A stretch of 39,816 nt of DNA. It comes from UBA4719 sp035654835 (GTDB lineage Bacteria; Actinomycetota; Actinomycetes; Actinomycetales; Dermatophilaceae). The notes beneath the pieces were generated by a model. That model was not told the origin of the DNA. It worked only from the letters and a program-made list of their open reading frames with translations, and did not search any database. Position numbers and translations under genes: made by a program. Below are positions 30,723 through 38,818 of this stretch, piece by piece. Position 1 is the stretch's first letter. Each line of letters starts with the position of its first letter. Where the stretch lies: NCBI GenBank assembly GCA_035654835.1, contig DASRVZ010000045.1:1-39816 (forward strand), in the 5' to 3' direction.

Positions 30723-31016
30723 GAATGTTCCCACGCCCCTCTGGAGGGTGTCAAAGCCGACCCCAGGGTTGTGTCAAACGATATGGGGCCGACATCCTCG
30801 CGGCCTTCATTGAAGATGCGTTTCGGCGTGCGAGCCAGTCGCTTCAGGCCACCCTCGATGCGGCCATCGGGCCGGCGGAGAAGCTCGAGCCGGGACCTAG
30901 GACCCTTCTGCGGAGAACGCCCGAGGGTATAGGGATTGAACTGATCAACGTGTTCACGGCCGTAGGCGCACGGACCGAGGCAGACGTCGCACCACCGCCG
31001 CATCGAGGAGGTATCC
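30723..31016. other. Divergent gap with a possible coding remnant
   Basis: No convincing gene. On the plus strand a stretch translating as DILAAFIEDAFRRASQSLQA and then TLDAAIGPAEKLE (about 30788-30890) has the codon-position GC bias of a gene and looks helical, but it has no plausible start and runs into the PIG-L gene out of frame. It may be a decayed gene or chance. TATAGG near 30929 is a possible promoter of the PIG-L gene. Confidence 0.35.
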
Positions 31017-31781
31017 ATGAACAGGGAAGTCATGGCCCAGATGAGCCGGCGAGCAGGTGTCCCGCCGGCGTGGACCTCGGTGCTGGCCGTGATAGCCCAC
31101 CCGGATGATGCGTCATACGGTCTCGGCGCCATCCTGGACGCGTTCGTCTTCGCGGGGGCCAAGGTTTCGGTGCTCTGTCTGACCCATGGCCAGGCCTGGG
31201 CACTTGAGGGGGCCCCCGGAGACCTCGCTGCGCTGCGCGGGGCTGAGCTGGCTTCGGCGGCCGACGTGCTCGGCCCGAAACGCGTCCAGATGCCTGACTG
31301 CCCGGATGGGGACCTCAGCAAGGTGGGGCAGACCAGCCTGGTCGCCGAGGTGGTCGCCGCCGCCGACAGGTATTTCCCTGACGGGCTAGTGGTTTTCGAC
31401 ACTGCTCCGGCGCCCGGTCGCCTCGACCATGTGACCGCGACCTCGGCAGGGCTGCAGGCCGCGGAGACCCTTGACCTGCCAGTCCTGGGCTGGGCCCTGT
31501 CGGAAGACGTTATCGCACGTCTGTGTCACGATTTCGGCCCCGGCTCCACCGGCAACCAGGATGAGGAGATCGACCTGCGCGTGAACGTCGACCGCGCCCG
31601 ACAGCGCGTGGCCAGCCACTCCCTCGAGGGTCAGGCTCTGCCCGGCAGCGCCCGCTGGCGTCGGCTGGAGCTGCTCGCCGACACAGAGAGCCTGCGCTGG
31701 TTGAGGGTGCCGCACGGTCCGGCGGGTCACCCAACGACCCCGGCGCGAAAAGCCGCCCAGGTCCACGTTCCCGACGAATGA
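31017..31781 (+). CDS. PIG-L/LmbE family deacetylase
   Basis: 254 aa. Zinc hydrolase fold that removes N-acetyl groups from N-acetylglucosamine-type substrates; MshB and Mca of mycothiol metabolism belong here. The metal site is AHPDDASYGLG (His28, Asp31), with Ala where AHPDDE has Glu, and LDHVTAT supplies the later zinc His. LCLTHGQAWALEG and LRGAELASAADVLG are typical. Function in mycothiol synthesis or detoxification is possible but unproven. GAGGAGG lies 7 bases before the ATG. Convergent to galK, 24 bases away. Confidence 0.85.
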   Translation: MNREVMAQMSRRAGVPPAWTSVLAVIAHPDDASYGLGAILDAFVFAGAKVSVLCLTHGQAWALEGAPGDLAALRGAELASAADVLGPKRVQMPDCPDGDLSKVGQTSLVAEVVAAADRYFPDGLVVFDTAPAPGRLDHVTATSAGLQAAETLDLPVLGWALSEDVIARLCHDFGPGSTGNQDEEIDLRVNVDRARQRVASHSLEGQALPGSARWRRLELLADTESLRWLRVPHGPAGHPTTPARKAAQVHVPDE

Positions 31782-31805
31782 ATGAAGCGGCCTGGCCGAC
31801 GCGCG

Positions 31806-32999
31806 TCAGGACTCGCGTCGGGCTGACCCTCCCGCAGTGACTGCGAAGATGTCCGGTGCATTGAAACCGTTGTCCGCAAAGGCGTGTATGACGGCCGACG
31901 TCACCTCGGCCGAGATGCTGGGCGGCACCAGCGCGATGGCGGAGCCGCCGAATCCACCGCCGGTCATCCGGGCCCCCAGTGCCCCGTGAGCCGTTGCCGT
32001 CTCGACTGCGATGTCGAGCTCGGCGCACGAGATCTCGAAGTCATCACGCATGGATGCGTGTGAGGCGTTGAACACTGAGCCCACGTCGGACATGCGCCCT
32101 GCGCGCAGCAGTGCCACCGTCTGGCGGACGCGGTCGATCTCGGTCACGACGTGTCGGGCTCGCGCCCGGATCCGTTTGTCCGACAGTCGATCCAGCGTTT
32201 GGCCAAGCTCGTCGATGGGCACCTCACGCAGGGAACGCACACCCAGCTGCCTTGCTGCCTCCTCGCAGCTGGCGCGCCGCTGCTCGTACTGTCCGTCGAC
32301 CAATGAGTGCTTCGCGCGAGTGTTCATGACCAGCAGCGTCAGATCATGTGCGGACGGGTTGAACGGCACCTGCTGGACCGAACCGTCGCGGCAGTCGAGC
32401 AGGAGCGCGTTGGCCTCACGGCAGCGCAGCGACGCTGATTGGTCCATGCCTCCGGTCGGGGCCATCGCAATCGTGTTCTCGGCATTGACACAGATGCCGG
32501 CGAGTGCGGCGCGGGCAGGGTCGTCGGAGAGCAGGCCCAGCCCCAGGAGGTCGGAAACCGCTGCGGCGACAGCACATTCGAGTGCTGCCGAGCTGGAGAG
32601 GCCAGCCCCCACAGGCACCCGGCCGTCCAGCATGACGTCCAGCCCTTGCACCTGATGTCCAGCAGCCTCAAGTGCCCACAGCACCCCTGCCGGATAGGCG
32701 CCCCAGCCGGAAGGGTTGCCGGGCCGGACGTCATCAAGGTCGAGGCTGTACGACTCGGACGACTGCAACGAATGCAATCTCAGCTGACGGTTCGGGCGCA
32801 GCCGCACCGCGGCATACGTGCGGTGCGGGAGCGCTATCGGCAGGCAGAGTCCGGCGTTGTAGTCGGTGTGCTCGCCGATCAGGTTGACCCGTCCGGGCGC
32901 CGACCAGACACCCGATGGTTCTGAGCCGAAAACATCCGAAAAGGCCTGTGTCACAGACGTTCTGAGGGATCCGGAGGCTTCGGGGGACTCAGAGGGCAT
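31806..32999 (-). CDS. galK: Galactokinase
   Basis: Phosphorylates galactose to galactose 1-phosphate with ATP, first step of the Leloir pathway. It is 397 aa. APGRVNLIGEHTDYNAGLCL is the galactokinase signature, VPVGAGLSSSAALECA the GHMP ATP loop, and GARMTGGGFGGSAIAL the third GHMP motif. TGGMDQ carries the catalytic Asp region. The ATG at 32999 lies inside the galT end (11-base overlap); a TTG at 33005 is possible. Translation is probably coupled to galT. Confidence 0.96.
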   Translation of the reverse strand: MPSESPEASGSLRTSVTQAFSDVFGSEPSGVWSAPGRVNLIGEHTDYNAGLCLPIALPHRTYAAVRLRPNRQLRLHSLQSSESYSLDLDDVRPGNPSGWGAYPAGVLWALEAAGHQVQGLDVMLDGRVPVGAGLSSSAALECAVAAAVSDLLGLGLLSDDPARAALAGICVNAENTIAMAPTGGMDQSASLRCREANALLLDCRDGSVQQVPFNPSAHDLTLLVMNTRAKHSLVDGQYEQRRASCEEAARQLGVRSLREVPIDELGQTLDRLSDKRIRARARHVVTEIDRVRQTVALLRAGRMSDVGSVFNASHASMRDDFEISCAELDIAVETATAHGALGARMTGGGFGGSAIALVPPSISAEVTSAVIHAFADNGFNAPDIFAVTAGGSARRES

Positions 33000-34218
33000 C
33001 GGCAACCCGGCCCACCTGACGCAGCCGAGCCGCGACGGCCTCGGGTGCGACGTCGTTGATCCAGGCGCCGACGCCGGACTCGGAGCCCGCCAGATACTTC
33101 AACCGGCCTGGCGCGCGCAGAACCGACATGACCTGCAGGTGCAGGCGGGAGACGTCACGTCCCTGGTGCACCGGTGCTTGGTGCCAGCCGGCGATGTAGG
33201 GCAACGCGATCGGTGAGCCGTCCGGCCCTTCGTAGTAACGGTCCAGGCGGTGCAACAGATCCAGGTAGACCCCGGCAAGCTCGTCGCGTTCAGCGCTGTC
33301 CAGGGCGACCAGATCAGGCACGTCACGGTTTGGCACGAGGTGCACTTCGAGCGGCCACGCTGCGGCATACGGGACGTAGGCCGTCCAGTGAGTGCCCTTG
33401 ATAACGATACGGGAACCAGCGTCCAGCTCGGCGGCAAGCAGATCGGCACCCAGCAGCCGCCCGGTGCGCCGATGATGCGCGGTGGCCGCCCGAAGCAACG
33501 ACGCGGTGCGGGCGGGGATGAACGGGTAGGCGTAGATCTGTCCGTGCGGGTGATGAAGGGTGACACCGATCTCCTCGCCACGGTTCTCGAAAGGGAACAC
33601 GTGCTCGACGGCGTCGAGCGCGGACAGCTCGCGGGTACGGTCGGCCCACACGTCCACCACCGTCCGGGCCCGCGTCGGTGACAGAGACGAGAAGCTCGCG
33701 CTGTGGTCGCTGGTGAAGCAGACGACCTCGCAGCGTCCCAGCGCGGGAGCATGGGCGAGCAGCGGGTTCTCAGACGCTCCGGCAGCGGAGGTTCCGGCAG
33801 TGGTGGACCCGGAGGCAGTGGTGGACCCGGAGGCGGAGGTCGACCCGGAGGCGGAGGTCGACCCGGAGGCAAAAGAGGGGAAACGGTTCTCGAAGACGAC
33901 CACGTCATACTCGTGCGCAGGGATCTCCGAGGGCATCGTGCCGCCGCCGGTCGGGCAGAGCGGGCACTCGCCTGCCGGGGGTAGGAACGTACGGTTCTGG
34001 CGGTGATCGGCGATGGAGACCCAGTCGCCGGTCAGCGCGTCCAGGCGCATCGTCCCGGCAGCCGGGAGATCGTCCAGCGGGCGCTCGTCAACCGCATCGC
34101 GGCTCTTGGCCCCACTGAGGTAGGGCTCGGAGTCGTCGAAGTAGATCAGCTCGCGGCCATCGGCCAAGGTGGTGGAGGTGCGGCGAACCCTCGGCGAGCT
34201 CTCGGGGTGCTCAGTCAT
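32989..34218 (-). CDS. galT: Galactose-1-phosphate uridylyltransferase
   Basis: Exchanges UMP between UDP-glucose and galactose 1-phosphate. 409 aa. ECPLCPTGG is the N-terminal Cys pair for zinc, VVFENRFPSF a family strand, and LHHPHGQIYAYPFIP the active site, the second His of HPH being uridylylated. The C-terminal LPYIAGWHQAPVH and RLHLQVMSV complete it. Residues about 117-150 are a low-complexity Ala-Ser-Gly-Thr insertion encoded by 18-bp repeats, absent from the usual enzyme, placed in a loop after ENRFPSF. The ATG overlaps the deoR stop (ATGA) and has AGGAAGG upstream. Confidence 0.95.
   Translation of the reverse strand: MTEHPESSPRVRRTSTTLADGRELIYFDDSEPYLSGAKSRDAVDERPLDDLPAAGTMRLDALTGDWVSIADHRQNRTFLPPAGECPLCPTGGGTMPSEIPAHEYDVVVFENRFPSFASGSTSASGSTSASGSTTASGSTTAGTSAAGASENPLLAHAPALGRCEVVCFTSDHSASFSSLSPTRARTVVDVWADRTRELSALDAVEHVFPFENRGEEIGVTLHHPHGQIYAYPFIPARTASLLRAATAHHRRTGRLLGADLLAAELDAGSRIVIKGTHWTAYVPYAAAWPLEVHLVPNRDVPDLVALDSAERDELAGVYLDLLHRLDRYYEGPDGSPIALPYIAGWHQAPVHQGRDVSRLHLQVMSVLRAPGRLKYLAGSESGVGAWINDVAPEAVAARLRQVGRVADAL
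33798..33869 (-). repeat. Four 18-bp tandem repeats inside galT
   Basis: Units at 33798-33815, 33816-33833, 33834-33851 and 33852-33869. The first two are identical (CAGTGGTGGACCCGGAGG), the last two are identical (CGGAGGTCGACCCGGAGG), differing by a few bases. They encode ASGSTT/ASGSTS six-residue repeats. Frame is kept at any copy number. Confidence 0.95.
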
Positions 34219-35033
34219 GAGCTTCTGACCTTCCTGGGTTTGTCGTCCGTCTCGAAACCAAGTGGCTGGGCCACGATGAGCCGGCCGACCTGCTCGGAGA
34301 CGATTCGTTGCGCCTCGGCATCGAGCCCTGCGCTGGTCACCAGCACGTCGACCTGGGCAAGGGTGGCGAATGTCGACAGGCCGATGACGCCCCACTTGCT
34401 CTCGTCGGCCACCACGATGACGCGTTGGGCGGTCGCGATGAGCGCTCGGTTGGTCGCGGCTTCGATGAGGTTCGGCGTGGTCAAACCCGCGACCTGGTCG
34501 ATGCCGTGCACACCGAGGATGAGCGTGTCGACGTGCAGCGACCCCAGTGTGGTGTCGGCCACCGGACCGACCAACGCGTCCGACGGAGTGCGCACCCCGC
34601 CGGTCAGGACGACGGTCAGATCTTCACGCTGGGGGTTGTGCAGCAGGTCGGCCACCCGCGGAGAGTTCGTCACCACGGTCAGGTTGGGAACGTTCACGAG
34701 CTCATGGGCCACGGCATACGTCGTGGTGCCGGCCGAGATGGCAATCGACGAGCCGGGGGCGATCAACCCAGCCGCGACGCGTGCGATGGCCGACTTCGGG
34801 CCCGGGTTCAGGCCGGACTTCACATGGAATCCTGGCTCTTCGGCGCTGCGGCCGACGGCCGCGGCGGCGCCCCCATGGACTTTCATGACCAGCCCGTTGA
34901 CCGCAAGCGCCTCGATGTCACGGCGCACCGTCATGTCAGAGACGCCCAAGAGGTCGACCAGCTCGGAGACGCGCGCCCCGCCGGCGCGGTCAACCTCCCT
35001 AAGGATCGCTTCTTGTCGCTGTCGTGCCAGCAC
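34215..35033 (-). CDS. DeoR-family transcriptional regulator of the galactose locus
   Basis: 272 aa. N-terminal helix-turn-helix: RQRQEAILREV, then ARVSELVDLLGVSDMTVRRD, then LVMKVHGGA, the DeoR signature. The C-terminal sugar-phosphate-sensing domain (SAIARVAAGLIAPGSSIAIS, VVTNSPRVADLL, LTGGVRTPSDALVGPVAD) is intact. It is likely a repressor released by a galactose-derived phosphate. GTG at 35033 is chosen because AAGGGAG precedes it and VLARQRQEAIL is where the family begins; ATG at 35048 is an alternative. First gene of deoR-galT-galK, overlapping galT by ATGA. Confidence 0.9.
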   Translation of the reverse strand: MLARQRQEAILREVDRAGGARVSELVDLLGVSDMTVRRDIEALAVNGLVMKVHGGAAAAVGRSAEEPGFHVKSGLNPGPKSAIARVAAGLIAPGSSIAISAGTTTYAVAHELVNVPNLTVVTNSPRVADLLHNPQREDLTVVLTGGVRTPSDALVGPVADTTLGSLHVDTLILGVHGIDQVAGLTTPNLIEAATNRALIATAQRVIVVADESKWGVIGLSTFATLAQVDVLVTSAGLDAEAQRIVSEQVGRLIVAQPLGFETDDKPRKVRSS

Positions 35034-35106
35034 GCGGTCTCCCTTCATCTGTCGGCCCGATCGGTCGTCCGGTCCTGGGCCGAAGAGCAAGAGTTCATTT
35101 TTGAAG

Positions 35107-35143
35107 GCTGGTTGTGTTCAAACCAGCGGGTGCGTTCAAACCA
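35107..35143. promoter_or_regulatory. Candidate DeoR operator repeats
   Basis: GCTGGTT (35107-35113) faces AACCAGC (35121-35127), and GTTCAAACCA occurs twice (35116-35125, 35134-35143) with an 18-base step. The region lies 75-110 bases before the deoR start. A similar sequence, in reverse orientation, precedes the alpha-galactosidase gene. Confidence 0.5.
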
Positions 35144-35177
35144 ATGGACTGGCAGCCGTGCCAACGGCTGGCGTCGT

Positions 35178-35309
35178 TCAGTCCCGGGGTGCGTCGCCCA
35201 ACGCGCGACCCAGGACCTCTTTCATGCCCTCGAGCTCAAGATGGGTCCCGACATACCAAGCTGTTCCCTGGCCGTGGGAACGGCGAGTCACGGCAGGGTC
35301 GCCGCTCGA
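35178..35309 (-). pseudogene. Relic of a GH42-type beta-galactosidase
   Basis: The minus strand reads SSGDPAVTRRSHGQGTAWYV then GTHLELEGMKEVLGRALGDA and a stop. This matches the trimerisation-domain segment of GH42 beta-galactosidases (PAVTR, GxGxAWYxGT, then a helix). There is no start, the catalytic barrel is absent, and frame is lost just upstream near 35310-35385, where EWPDDVAL may be a further fragment. The usual 50-60 residues after this segment are missing too. It lies in the galactose locus, in the same orientation as deoR, where an intact lactase gene would be expected. Based on motif memory, not a search. Confidence 0.6.
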
Positions 35310-35654
35310 CGATGGCCATCGTGAGTCGCGCAGAAGCAGATCTGACCCCCGACTTCTGCATGAGGGCCACATCATCGGGCCACTCGTGCTCGGGCCATTG
35401 GGCGCACCGCGTTTTCTTTCCGTCATGGCGTAGGAATCTAGCGCGTCGAAACCCACCAGAACAAGACACAAATACACACTCGCTATCGCGTGGATGGTGC
35501 CGATCGGCTCGCAGGTGGGTCGGGAGGCGCCTTTCGGAACTAGAGAAACGGACAAATCGACAAGATACGTGATGATCTATGTCTTGAAATGTTTGAGGTT
35601 TGACCCTAGGTTACGGTTGAGCTGCGTCCGACCATAGAGCAGGAGCGCCCTCCC
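35310..35654. other. Gap upstream of the alpha-galactosidase gene
   Basis: No intact gene. 35310-35385 may hold more decayed GH42 sequence on the minus strand. AGGTTTGACC at 35596-35605 matches 8 of 10 bases of the reverse complement of the GTTCAAACCA operator, and TTTGA recurs twice there (35592-35603), so this is the likely regulatory site of the alpha-galactosidase promoter. AGGAG near 35640 precedes a TTG start. Confidence 0.45.
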
Positions 35655-37853
35655 TTGTCTGACGTCGAACCAGCGTTGGTCTATTGGCGCACCTCCGGTG
35701 TCTGCGTCCTCATCGACTGCCACGGCCATGGCCTGCCCCGCATTCTGTACTGGGGTGCCGACCTCGGGGACTTGGCGGACGAGGACCTGGCGTCGATGGC
35801 GCTGGCCGCTGTGCCGCAGCGGGTGCCCGCCCAGACCGACGACCTGGTCGAGGTCAGCATCCTGCCCGAACAGTCCCGCGGATGGATGGGCACGCCGGGC
35901 CTGACGGGTCATCGCGACGGGGGCGCATGGTCCCCGCGCTTTGTCACCCGCCACCTGGAGCACGGCCAGCCTTCAGCGGCAGCCCAGTCTTCGGCGGCAG
36001 CCGAGCCGCCCCCGGCGCACCGGCTCAGCGTCATGGCCGGCGACCCGTCCCTTGGCCTTGACTGCCTCTGGGAGCTGGAGATGACGCCCTCAGGGCTGAT
36101 CCGGCAACGCGCGACGATCACCAACACCGGAGCCGACGGGTTCCATCTGGACCGCCTGCTGCCCAGCTTTCCGGTGCCGGCACAAGCGACCGAGCTGCTC
36201 GACCTGACCGGGCGCCACTTGCGTGAACGGTCGCCCCAGCGCAGCCCCTTCACCATCGGTAGTCATACCCGCGAGAACCGCCGAGGCCGCACCGGGCTGG
36301 ACGCCAGCCTGCTCTTCTTCGCCGGAACCCCTGGCTTCGGCTTCGAGTCCGGCGAGGTGTGGGCGATCCATCTGGCCTGGAGCGGCAACCACCGCTTGGT
36401 CGCCGAGCGTGACAACACCGGCGTCAGCTGGATCGGTGGCGGTGAGCTGCTGATGCCGGGCGAGGCTCGGTTGGCCCGGGGCGAGTCGTATGCCGGTCCC
36501 TGGCTCTACGGCTCGTTCGGCCGCGGTATCAACGAGCTGACTGGGCGGTTCCATTCATACCTGCGGGTCCGCGCCTCGCACCCGGGATCGCCACGACCGG
36601 TGACGCTCAACACGTGGGAGGCGGTCTACTTCGACCACGACCTCGGCCGGCTGTCGGCTCTGGCCGATGCGGCGGCCGCGGTCGGTGTCGAGCGATTCGT
36701 GCTGGACGACGGCTGGTTCGGGGGCCGCCGCAGCCAAACCGCGGGTCTGGGCGACTGGGTCGTCTCCCCGGAGGCCTGGCCTCAGGGGCTCAGCCCGTTG
36801 ATCGACCACGTGACCGGCCTGGGCATGGAGTTCGGCATCTGGGTGGAGCCCGAGATGGTCAATGTCGACTCTGATGTCGTTCGCGCCCACCCGGACTGGG
36901 TCATGACCGCCGATGCCCACCGCCTGCCGATGACCGTCCGCGGCCAGCAAGCCCTCAACCTGGCGATCCCGGAGGCGTATGAACACGTCCTCGGGCAGCT
37001 GGATGCGCTTTTGCGCGACCACGACATCCGCTACCTCAAGTGGGACCACAATCGCGACCTGCACGAGGCTGGCGACTCCCGAACCGGTCGTCCGTCCGTG
37101 CACGCCCAGACCCTTGCCACGTATGCGCTCATGGACGCGCTGCGGCGACGCCACCCAAACGCCGAGATCGAGTCCTGCTCCTCCGGCGGTGGCCGGGTCG
37201 ACCTTGCCATCCTGGAGCGCACCCAGCGTGTCTGGGCCTCGGACTGCATCGATGCGCTGGAACGACAACAGATCCAGCGATGGACAGCAACGCTCATTCC
37301 CTGGGAGCTGATCGGCTGCCACGTCGGGTCAGAAGTCGCGCACACCACTGGTCGCCAGCACACGCTGGACTTCCGCGCCGGCACGGCGTTCTTCGGCCAC
37401 TTCGGGATCGAATGGGACCTGAGCCGCGCGAGCCAAGCGGATCTCACCCGGCTCGCAGCGTGGATCACGGCTCACAAGCGGTTGCGCGGGCTGCTGCACA
37501 CCGGTCGTGTCGTTGTTGGTGACCATCCTGACCCAGCCCTGTGGGTCCACGGAGTCGTCGCTCATGACGGGAGCGAGGCCGTGTACTCCTTCACCCAGGT
37601 GGCCACCAGCGTCGCGTCACCGGCAGGTCGGGTCCGGCTCCCCGGACTGGACCCCCATGCCACATATGACGTGCTCCCGCTATCTCCCGGAGGCGACACC
37701 CCGGCAGCCGACTTGTCATCGCCGCCGTGGTGGTCCACAGGGATCAGGCTCAAGGGGTCAGTGCTGGGGAGTATGGGCGTCCAGGCCCCGAACCCGTTTC
37801 CTGAGAGTCTCGTGCTTCTTGTAGCGACCCGATTCCGAGGTGATGGAACGTGA
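35655..37853 (+). CDS. GH36 alpha-galactosidase
   Basis: Retaining alpha-galactosidase for melibiose, raffinose and related sugars; no signal peptide, so cytoplasmic. 732 aa, full length for bacterial GH36. After the N-terminal beta-sandwich, RFVLDDGWFGGRR, FGIWVEPEMVNVDSD, RYLKWDHNRDL and WASDCIDALERQQIQRWT follow in order. The nucleophile is Asp464 in KWDHN and the acid/base Asp530 in SDCID. A short Ala/Ser-rich insertion (PSAAAQSSAAAEPPP) sits near residue 110. The TTG start is the first possible in frame, with AGGAG about 10 bases upstream. Divergent from deoR-galT-galK, so galactose it frees is used by that operon. Confidence 0.95.
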   Translation: MSDVEPALVYWRTSGVCVLIDCHGHGLPRILYWGADLGDLADEDLASMALAAVPQRVPAQTDDLVEVSILPEQSRGWMGTPGLTGHRDGGAWSPRFVTRHLEHGQPSAAAQSSAAAEPPPAHRLSVMAGDPSLGLDCLWELEMTPSGLIRQRATITNTGADGFHLDRLLPSFPVPAQATELLDLTGRHLRERSPQRSPFTIGSHTRENRRGRTGLDASLLFFAGTPGFGFESGEVWAIHLAWSGNHRLVAERDNTGVSWIGGGELLMPGEARLARGESYAGPWLYGSFGRGINELTGRFHSYLRVRASHPGSPRPVTLNTWEAVYFDHDLGRLSALADAAAAVGVERFVLDDGWFGGRRSQTAGLGDWVVSPEAWPQGLSPLIDHVTGLGMEFGIWVEPEMVNVDSDVVRAHPDWVMTADAHRLPMTVRGQQALNLAIPEAYEHVLGQLDALLRDHDIRYLKWDHNRDLHEAGDSRTGRPSVHAQTLATYALMDALRRRHPNAEIESCSSGGGRVDLAILERTQRVWASDCIDALERQQIQRWTATLIPWELIGCHVGSEVAHTTGRQHTLDFRAGTAFFGHFGIEWDLSRASQADLTRLAAWITAHKRLRGLLHTGRVVVGDHPDPALWVHGVVAHDGSEAVYSFTQVATSVASPAGRVRLPGLDPHATYDVLPLSPGGDTPAADLSSPPWWSTGIRLKGSVLGSMGVQAPNPFPESLVLLVATRFRGDGT

Positions 37854-37942
37854 GGTTGCTGGTGACGGCGGGTGCCGCGGCCCAGCCCTCATGCCCCGGC
37901 CTCGGGATTTCCGTTCACCCCAAGGATCGCGTTGCGCTACAG

Positions 37943-38290
37943 CTACAGCTGCAGGTGTAGGCGGAGGGCCTCGTCCACCTCCGCCATGAGCTGCGGCGGT
38001 ACCCGACCCAAAACAGGCCCGATGCGTTCGACGGTCACCGAACGCACCTGCTCGGCTTGAGCCTTTGAGTCGACACGTAGGCCGGTTGCGTTGGCCCGGA
38101 GGAGAACCTGAAAAGGAAAGACGTGGGTGATGTTGCTGGTCACGGGTACCACGGTCAGGACACCGCGCCCGAGTCGGTCGGCTGTGGCGTTGGCCCGGTC
38201 GTTGCTCACGATGATGCCGGGCCGGCGCCTGTTGGCTTCACTGCCTCGCGTCGGTTCGAGGTCAATCAGACGTACCTCACCGCGCTGCAT
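37943..38290 (-). CDS. MazF/PemK-type endoribonuclease toxin
   Basis: 115 aa. MQRGEVRLIDLEPTRGSEAN is the conserved N-terminus, RRRPGIIVSNDRAN the central strand, VVPVTSNI and FPFQVLLRANATGLRVDSKA the core with its ribosome- or mRNA-facing surface, and AEQVRSVTVERIG the end of the family fold. The ATG lies inside the antitoxin gene (14-base overlap), so it is translated after it. Likely cuts mRNA at a short motif that cannot be read from sequence. Confidence 0.92.
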   Translation of the reverse strand: MQRGEVRLIDLEPTRGSEANRRRPGIIVSNDRANATADRLGRGVLTVVPVTSNITHVFPFQVLLRANATGLRVDSKAQAEQVRSVTVERIGPVLGRVPPQLMAEVDEALRLHLQL

Positions 38291-38507
38291 CGGCGAGCCC
38301 GTCGGCTGCCGTGGCTTCCCACAACGCTTGATCGCCCGATGACTCCCATTCGTCCCAAGCCGATGCGTAGTCCTGCTCGAGATCAGCGTGACGAAGCAGG
38401 TGGATCGCGTGCTGTAGGGCCGCGGAACGCGACGGTAGGCCTGCGGTGTGGGCGTACTCGTCCAGAACGGCTACGTCCTCCTCCGGCAGGCTCACACTGA
38501 GTTTCAT
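38277..38507 (-). CDS. Ribbon-helix-helix antitoxin of the MazEF-type pair
   Basis: 76 aa. The N-terminus (MKLSVSLPEEDVAVLDEYAH and AGLPSRSAALQHAIHLLRH) is an RHH DNA-binding domain; the acidic tail (EQDYASAWDEWESSGDQALW) should wrap the toxin. It is first of the pair and starts 6 bases after TAGCAT, with no ribosome site, so leaderless. The pair lies between the alpha-galactosidase and SMR genes with no mobile gene nearby. Confidence 0.9.
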   Translation of the reverse strand: MKLSVSLPEEDVAVLDEYAHTAGLPSRSAALQHAIHLLRHADLEQDYASAWDEWESSGDQALWEATAADGLADAAR

Positions 38508-38513
38508 ACTGCG

Positions 38514-38527
38514 ATGCTACCCGGGTA
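38514..38527. promoter_or_regulatory. Antitoxin promoter with overlapping palindromic operator
   Basis: On the minus strand the -10 hexamer TAGCAT (38514-38519) lies six bases before the antitoxin ATG. It overlaps a perfect 10-bp palindrome, TACCCGGGTA (38518-38527), with GCGA and TCGC flanking at nearly equal distance. An RHH protein bound there would block the promoter. Confidence 0.6.
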
Positions 38528-38818
38528 TTACTCGCGACCACAAGGCAACCGGAACGAAAGCTTCCTTCTTTCCGACGCAGGTAACCCGGGCGCCGGCTTC
38601 AGTTGAGGATGCGCTACCGGGGTGGGGACGGTCGACAAAAACGACCGGATAGCCGATGAGCGGTCGACGCTGTCCGCGACAAGGAGTTCCGCTGTCGCGC
38701 ACCGTCGGTGCTGCTGAGCGCCGCACTTCTCGGACGAAGGTACGGTCAAGTCTTGAAGGAGTGGCTGACGGCCAAGAGCGTCAAGGGCGTTGTCAGTGCG
38801 CATCGACGGGAGGTCATC
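38528..38818. other. Gap between the antitoxin and SMR genes
   Basis: No gene recognised. GAAAG (38557-38561) and CTTTC (38569-38573) form a weak inverted repeat; otherwise nothing stands out. No clear guanidine aptamer was seen before the SMR gene. Confidence 0.4.

Noticed and set aside
33798..33869. 18-bp repeats considered as a CRISPR array
   Set aside because: Units are contiguous without spacers, too short, and encode in-frame residues in GalT.
34003..35433. 476-codon plus-strand open frame over galT and deoR
   Set aside because: Ser/Thr/Arg-rich shadow antisense to recognised genes.
36000..36100. Ala-rich insertion in the alpha-galactosidase as a second minisatellite
   Set aside because: Only two loose 15-16 bp near-copies (around 35970-36010); not a clear tandem array.
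38640..38818. Guanidine riboswitch before the SMR gene
   Set aside because: No convincing ykkC-type core or paired ACGR hairpins; the exporter also looks like the Qac branch.
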